NCBI GenBank assembly: GCA_016932575.1
Contig: JAFGCO010000033.1
Span: 1-58,531 of the forward strand
DNA: 58,531 bases
Direction: 5' to 3'
From: a bacterium
GTDB taxonomy: Bacteria; Zhuqueibacterota; QNDG01; JAFGCO01
This document shows positions 54,503 to 58,531 of the stretch, piece after piece. The notes beneath the pieces are model-generated. The model made no database searches and was not told where the DNA came from. It saw only the letters and a list, made by a program, of their open reading frames with translations. The stretch's first letter is position 1. Every line of letters starts with the position of its first letter. The position numbers and the translations under genes were made by a program.

Positions 54503-54580
54503 AGGTCACCTCCCGGGTTTATGATTGACTCAATGTAAAACGGATGAAAAAGAATAATGTTCCCCTTTCAGGTTATATCG

Positions 54581-54619
54581 GATTCATACAGTCTCAGTGG
54601 GAACCATATATTTGGCGCT
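54581..54619 (+). repeat. intergenic repeat R3, copy 2
   Basis: This aligns with 31699-31739 along about 40 bases, with a conserved core GTCTCAG(T/C)GGGAACC. Confidence 0.5.
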
Positions 54620-54759
54620 CCTCATCAGTATTGTACATTGACAATTAATTTAATAATAGAGGCTAATCATTTTTGTCTTTCATGTTTAAAAGTGATTATA
54701 TTCAATCGATCAGCTCCATACTACCTGTTTATTCCGATATTTATTTTTCATGTTTTTTA

Positions 54760-54788
54760 TTGATTTTCTCTGTTATTATTTTTAAACT
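54760..54788 (+). promoter_or_regulatory. promoter block TTGATT-17-TAAACT facing an R1 element
   Basis: TTGATT (54760-54765) and TAAACT (54783-54788) are 17 bases apart. The predicted transcript would start right at the R1 hairpins (54805) with no gene for 320 bases. Confidence 0.55.
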
Positions 54789-54804
54789 TCACAAATTATT
54801 ATTC

Positions 54805-54890
54805 TGATCATCCCGGGTATCTTACCCGGGATGCAGCCTCGGTGGATTTCCTAACCCGCGCCATAAAAGACTGGGGCAGAAGCCCCATAT
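54805..54890 (+). repeat. hairpin repeat family R1, copy h
   Basis: CCCGGGTA-TCT-TACCCGGG (54812-54830) is a perfect 8-bp stem, followed by GGTGGATTTCCTAACC and GGGGCAGAAGCCCC. Confidence 0.7.
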
Positions 54891-55121
54891 AATTTCGATC
54901 CGATCTGGTTTCGACAGAAAAGATACTTTAAATTTAAAGAATATTGCTTGTAAAAAATTTTGTTTTTTAATGCAACGCAGTAGGTCTTGGGAATCAGGGA
55001 ACTGGTTGAGCAGATGACTCATTTTTAGGGGTTATGCTGAAAAAAATGAAAAAGCAAAAAATCGGATGACATTTATCGTAAAATTATCGATATTGAGGTG
55101 CAAAAACGAGGTTCTTTTTTT

Positions 55122-55385
55122 ATGACTACACAATCTTCCGATACAAATAATAAATCAGAGAAGATGCTTATCTCGCTGCTTAGAGAAAAGAGCGCGGCCA
55201 AAAAGTTTGCGTTGATTCGATCCTTATCGCAATCAACCATTCAACTTTCAAAACGAGCTATAGCTCGCGCGAATGAGGGCATTAACGATGATCAACTAAA
55301 TATACTATTTATCGACCTACATTATGGAAAAGAGTTGGCGAATCAATTTAAAAGACGCCTAGACGAAAAACATGAAAACGCCTGA
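55122..55385 (+). CDS. small partner of nucleotidyltransferase
   Basis: This 87-residue basic, helical protein starts at an ATG (55122) and overlaps the next gene by 14 bases. No catalytic motif is seen; KSEKMLISLLREKSAAKKF and LNILFIDLHYGKELANQF are its most regular stretches. Position and overlap suggest it acts with the nucleotidyltransferase, as in two-gene toxin-antitoxin or defence units, possibly as the antitoxin or a targeting partner. Confidence 0.5.
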   Translation: MTTQSSDTNNKSEKMLISLLREKSAAKKFALIRSLSQSTIQLSKRAIARANEGINDDQLNILFIDLHYGKELANQFKRRLDEKHENA

Positions 55386-55965
55386 TATTTTATCTGCTCT
55401 TACACCGGTTATCGAGGTGTTTGAGCAACTTTCAATTCCTCACTATATTGGCGGTTCGGTCGCGAGTTCAATTTACGGAATGGCGCGAGCAACAATAGAT
55501 GTCGATATTGTTGCCGATATAAAAAAGCATCATGTCTCGAAACTAAAGGAAAAACTGGACGAAAAGTATTACATAGACGAAGACATGATATTGGGGGCTA
55601 TTAATAATTTTTCCTCCTTTAACCTCATACATTTTGAGACCGCAATTAAAATAGATGTTTTCATTTATAAAGATGAACCACATCAGAGAAAAGCTATCGA
55701 ACGAAAAGTTAAAGACAAATTTGACGAAGAACTTGATTTTGAATATTATTTTTCATCGCCGGAAGATATAATAATTGCAAAGCTTCGATGGTTTGAGCAA
55801 GGCAATCGAGTGTCCGAGCGCCAGTGGTTAGATATACTTGGCGTAATCAAGGTTCAAGGTGAAAATCTCGATATTCAATATTTAAGAGTGTGGTCCCAAA
55901 AACTTGGACTTTTAAATTTATTAGAAAAAGCGTTCAATGAAGGAGGCATTCAATTTAAAGACTAA
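55372..55965 (+). CDS. MNT/AbiEii-like nucleotidyltransferase
   Basis: This 197-residue protein starts inside the end of the previous gene. It carries the nucleotidyltransferase core: GGS at 27-29 (YIGGSVASSIYGMARAT), the D43-x-D45 metal pair (TIDVDIV) and a third acid, D95 (AIKIDVF). The later part has EDIIIAKLRWFEQGNRVSER, typical of the helix of proteins annotated as DUF6036 or AbiEii-like. Proteins of this group transfer nucleotides to tRNA or protein partners and often work in toxin-antitoxin or abortive-infection pairs. Confidence 0.75.
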   Translation: MKTPDILSALTPVIEVFEQLSIPHYIGGSVASSIYGMARATIDVDIVADIKKHHVSKLKEKLDEKYYIDEDMILGAINNFSSFNLIHFETAIKIDVFIYKDEPHQRKAIERKVKDKFDEELDFEYYFSSPEDIIIAKLRWFEQGNRVSERQWLDILGVIKVQGENLDIQYLRVWSQKLGLLNLLEKAFNEGGIQFKD

Positions 55966-56124
55966 AATGCTTTATTGCAATAATAGGTGCATTTTAAAAT
56001 ATGTGCGTCATTCCGCGGCTAACGATTTGCACGCAGATCGAACCACGTGCCATATTTACTGTTCTTGAAGGTTAGTGGAATCACTTGTTTTCTTTGAAAT
56101 AATGGTTGGTGGTTCGACCGGTGA

Positions 56125-56280
56125 AAATTTGATCATGCCTTTTATCGCCAGACGCTCCGCATGGTTTACAAATGGCTGAATCGTCGGAGTCAGAGAAAGA
56201 GCTGCAACTGGAGAGGATTTGACGAGATGCTGAAGTACTACAGCATCCCGCGCCCGAGAATCATCGGATACTGGGAATAA
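56125..56280 (+). pseudogene. ltrA: C-terminal fragment of group II intron reverse transcriptase
   Basis: From 56125 to the TAA at 56278 the frame reads FYRQTLRMVYKWLNRRSQRK (upstream part) and then WRGFDEMLKYYSIPRPRI, the end of a group II intron-encoded protein (the WLNRRSQRxS and P-x-P-R motifs). The frame is closed upstream by a stop at 56122. The reverse transcriptase and maturase domains are lost. Confidence 0.8.
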
Positions 56281-56310
56281 TCAATGCTTTTGTACGAAGC
56301 GAGCTGTACT

Positions 56311-56380
56311 GAAGAGCCTTGTGCGGGAAAACCGCACGCAGGGATCTGTGAGGGGGCTTCCGGGTAACCGGCCGGTCTAT
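56311..56380 (+). ncRNA. group II intron domains V and VI (remnant)
   Basis: GAGCCTTGTGCGG-GAAAA-CCGCACGC-AGGGATC folds as domain V: the AGC triad is at the 5' side, the upper stem GTGCGG/CCGCAC is closed by a GAAA-type loop, and a two-base GC bulge is on the 3' side. TGTGAGGGGGCTTCCGGG and CCGGCCGGTCTAT give domain VI and the 3' intron end, which is followed by CTTGATTGCC. Confidence 0.7.
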
Positions 56381-56472
56381 CTTGATTGCCAACCTAATTG
56401 AAATAAAACAATAAATGGGAGAATATCATAAATTTAAATTAAATTATTATCACAAAACCAAAGGAGTATGAA

Positions 56473-58449
56473 ATGAAAAAGACAGAAATGTTAAATTGCA
56501 AAATTTTTCTATTTACTATGATTTTATTTTTTTCAAATAATTATGCACAAGTGATACAATATCCAACTATTTCATACAGCACATATATAGGCGGTACAAG
56601 ACCTGACTATTTTTATGATAGTTGTTATGATGAAAATGGAAATCTTTTCTTAGTTGGAAAAGCTGATACAAATGAGGTTATTAAAATGAATGTAGCACTT
56701 GATTCAATTTTAGCAGGTGTGAATATCAAGTCTTCACGTACAACTACACCAAGAAAGGTAGCTTATGACAAGCATGGTAATGTATATGTAGTTGGAACCA
56801 CAAACACATGGGATCTGATTACAACAGATAACGCATGGGATGACACATATGCGAATAATCCTGATCAGGGCTCAGATGTTTTTATCTATAAATACGACTC
56901 TAATCTTCAAGAATTACTTTATGGAACATATTTCGGAGGTTTTAATGATGATTATATAGGTGATATATATGTAGATGACAATGAAAATATATATGTGCTA
57001 GGGTCCACATTTTCCGGTATGTTTTACGATAATATATTGTACACAAGCGATTATCCAAGAGTATATCTAGCAAAAATAAATACGGTAACTGGTTTATTGG
57101 AGTATATCACATTCATGAAAGGAGATGGTCAAGATAGAGGATATGCAATGTCAGTTGTTAATAATAAATATATTTATATTGCTGGATCTACAGGTTCAAA
57201 AAATTTTCCTACTACACCAGGAGCCGTATTTACTAATGCATTAGGACCTCATTTTGCTTATGGTAGTTGGGATGCTGATGCATTTATCGCAAAATTGGAT
57301 ATTGATGGTGGAATATTAAAATCAACCTATTTAGGAGGAACATCTGGCAAAGAAAGATGTAATGATATTATTGTTTATGGTAATAAATTAATTGCAGTTG
57401 GTTTTACTGAATCAAATGATTTCCCTATTTCTAATTCAGTGCTAAATGAATCATATCATGGCAATGAGGATATTTTTATATGCGTGCTTGATACTGACTT
57501 ATCTCAAATTACTAGATCTGTTCTTTTAGGAGGAGAGGATGATGACAACATTAATTCTATAATAATGGATTTTCACGGTAATTATTGTATTACAGGTTAT
57601 ACTGAATCAACATCTTATCCGATAACGGACAATGCAATAAGTAGCACGATTCAGGGAATGAAGGATTTATTTATTACAAAGATAAATGAAGAATTTAGTA
57701 GTATAATATTTTCATCTTTTTATGGAGGGACTAATAACGATGAAGCCAAAGTGATAACAATAACACATGATTATAATTTATTATTAGTTGGCGATACTTA
57801 TTCTGATGATTTTCCTGTCACTAATAATGCCATTAATAATGAATTTTCAGGTATAGATGATGGATTTATACTATTACTTAATGATCTAATCGATCCTCCT
57901 ACAGTACCTGTATGTAATTTTAGCGCTGATATTATATTTGGTGATATTCCTTTAAATGTGCAGTTTAGCGATTCTTCATCTGGAATAATTAATGAGTGGC
58001 TATGGGATTTTGGTGATGGGGATTCAAGTAATGAACAAAATCCAGTCCATACCTATCAAACTGCAGACACATTCACGGTTTCATTAACAATAGAAGGACT
58101 AGGTGGTTCAGATACTCACATAAAAGAAAAATTTATTATAGCAACTGAACCAACAAACGTAAATGATGAAATCATTCATAATGCAAAGCATTTTATGCTT
58201 CATCAGAACTATCCAAATCCATTCAATCCCTCAACGAAAATTGAATATAACGTAAAGAAAGCATGCAAAGTAAATCTGGTTGTGTATAATTTGAATGGTC
58301 AGGTAGTTAAAGAACTTGTCAACTCATATCAACAGGCAGGCAGGTATTTTATCAATCTAAACATACAAGATATACCATCAGGAATATATTTTTATAAAAT
58401 TAAAATGGGTGATTTTCAGGCTGTCAGGAGAATGGTGAAAATTGAATAA
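56473..58449 (+). CDS. SBBP/PKD repeat protein with T9SS sorting domain
   Basis: AAAGGAG precedes the ATG of this 658-residue protein. After a signal peptide (to about 25) come beta-propeller-like SBBP repeats: STYIGGTRPDYFYD, GTYFGGFNDDYIGDIYVD, STYLGGTSGKERCNDI, LGGEDDDNINSI and SSFYGGTNNDEAKVI, each with an LxVGxTxSxDFP-like strand. A PKD domain follows (about 475-555, FSADIIFGDIPLNVQFSD, WDFGDGDSSNEQNPVHTY in part) and the T9SS type A sorting domain (about 572-658, QNYPNPFNPSTKIEY). The tail is very similar to that at 36703. The protein should be cell-surface or secreted. Confidence 0.88.
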   Translation: MKKTEMLNCKIFLFTMILFFSNNYAQVIQYPTISYSTYIGGTRPDYFYDSCYDENGNLFLVGKADTNEVIKMNVALDSILAGVNIKSSRTTTPRKVAYDKHGNVYVVGTTNTWDLITTDNAWDDTYANNPDQGSDVFIYKYDSNLQELLYGTYFGGFNDDYIGDIYVDDNENIYVLGSTFSGMFYDNILYTSDYPRVYLAKINTVTGLLEYITFMKGDGQDRGYAMSVVNNKYIYIAGSTGSKNFPTTPGAVFTNALGPHFAYGSWDADAFIAKLDIDGGILKSTYLGGTSGKERCNDIIVYGNKLIAVGFTESNDFPISNSVLNESYHGNEDIFICVLDTDLSQITRSVLLGGEDDDNINSIIMDFHGNYCITGYTESTSYPITDNAISSTIQGMKDLFITKINEEFSSIIFSSFYGGTNNDEAKVITITHDYNLLLVGDTYSDDFPVTNNAINNEFSGIDDGFILLLNDLIDPPTVPVCNFSADIIFGDIPLNVQFSDSSSGIINEWLWDFGDGDSSNEQNPVHTYQTADTFTVSLTIEGLGGSDTHIKEKFIIATEPTNVNDEIIHNAKHFMLHQNYPNPFNPSTKIEYNVKKACKVNLVVYNLNGQVVKELVNSYQQAGRYFINLNIQDIPSGIYFYKIKMGDFQAVRRMVKIE

Positions 58450-58531
58450 GTGTTTGGTATAACCCATATTTGTCCTAAAAAGTCAAGGGAATAAATTATC
58501 CCTGTGCGAAAAAAGGGAACTTAATTTTTCA

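Larger units (their letters stand above)
54503..55121. other. intergenic region with R1, R3 and promoter
   Basis: This 619-base gap has no gene. It holds R3 (54581-54619), the promoter at 54760-54788, an R1 copy (54805-54890) and TAGGGGTTATGCTG (55027-55040). Confidence 0.5.
55966..56472. other. intergenic region with group II intron remnant
   Basis: This 507-base gap contains the 3' end of a group II intron (56125-56380). No other gene is seen. Confidence 0.55.

Overview
The window reads as a chromosomal segment of an uncultivated bacterium of the Fibrobacteres-Chlorobi-Bacteroidetes (FCB) superphylum, of the Calditrichota/KSB1/Marinimicrobia kind. The argument is that seven genes end in the type IX secretion (T9SS) type A sorting domain with the NYPNPFNP signature, a dozen or so encode lipoproteins, and many others encode signal-peptide proteins. 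The placement below superphylum is inference. All genes but one (a nickel superoxide dismutase) lie on the + strand, gene density is modest, and base composition alternates by eye between AT-rich blocks (about 3.8-5.6, 9-12.7, 30-31.7, 43.8-45.6 and 56.4-58.4 kb) and more GC-balanced blocks (0-3.6, 5.9-8.5, 27-30, 47-49 kb).

Layout. 0-3.6 kb: the last codons of a T9SS cargo protein, then a tight four-gene operon of radical SAM/SPASM enzyme, PqqD-like small protein, second radical SAM enzyme and U32-type iron-sulfur protein; this looks like a peptide or protein maturation system and is the best candidate for an undescribed system. 3.8-8.5 kb: a secreted caspase / calcium-loop / FGE-like fusion and a T9SS-exported arylsulfotransferase-like protein. 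9.5-12.6 kb: an LpoB-like lipoprotein with a TPR partner and a small secreted protein. 13.2-22.4 kb: a metallopeptidase, a kelch protein, a PD40 propeller, an outer-membrane protein, a CBS protein and a GH39-like glycosidase. 22.7-30.1 kb: lipoproteins, a second ASST-like protein and a large pectate lyase with T9SS tail. 30.3-45.6 kb: small exported proteins, PQQ-type propellers (one cut by an in-frame TGA), a nucleoside-hydrolase-like and esterase pair, a methyltransferase, a CPA2 antiporter, and gene remnants (S41 peptidase, VapC toxin). 45.8-50.9 kb: an FGE-like lipoprotein, a beta-barrel protein, a Tat-type sulfatase and an RraA-like protein. 51-58.5 kb: lipoproteins, the NiSOD, a nucleotidyltransferase pair, a group II intron fossil and an SBBP/PKD protein with a T9SS tail.

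How it works together: the content is mostly a secretome. Polysaccharide-active enzymes (pectate lyase, GH39-like, esterase, sulfatase) plus surface propellers and adhesive repeats suit a particle- or plant-polymer-degrading lifestyle. The intergenic space is unusually structured. A roughly 348-bp repeat is present twice (with degenerate relatives), a multi-hairpin family occurs about ten times, and a conserved sigma-70-like promoter block (TTGATT, 17 bp, TAAACT-like) recurs at least six times, several copies facing stretches with no gene.

Limits: all family assignments are by eye from motifs; no database search was possible. No tRNA, rRNA, CRISPR array or insertion sequence with an intact transposase was recognised.
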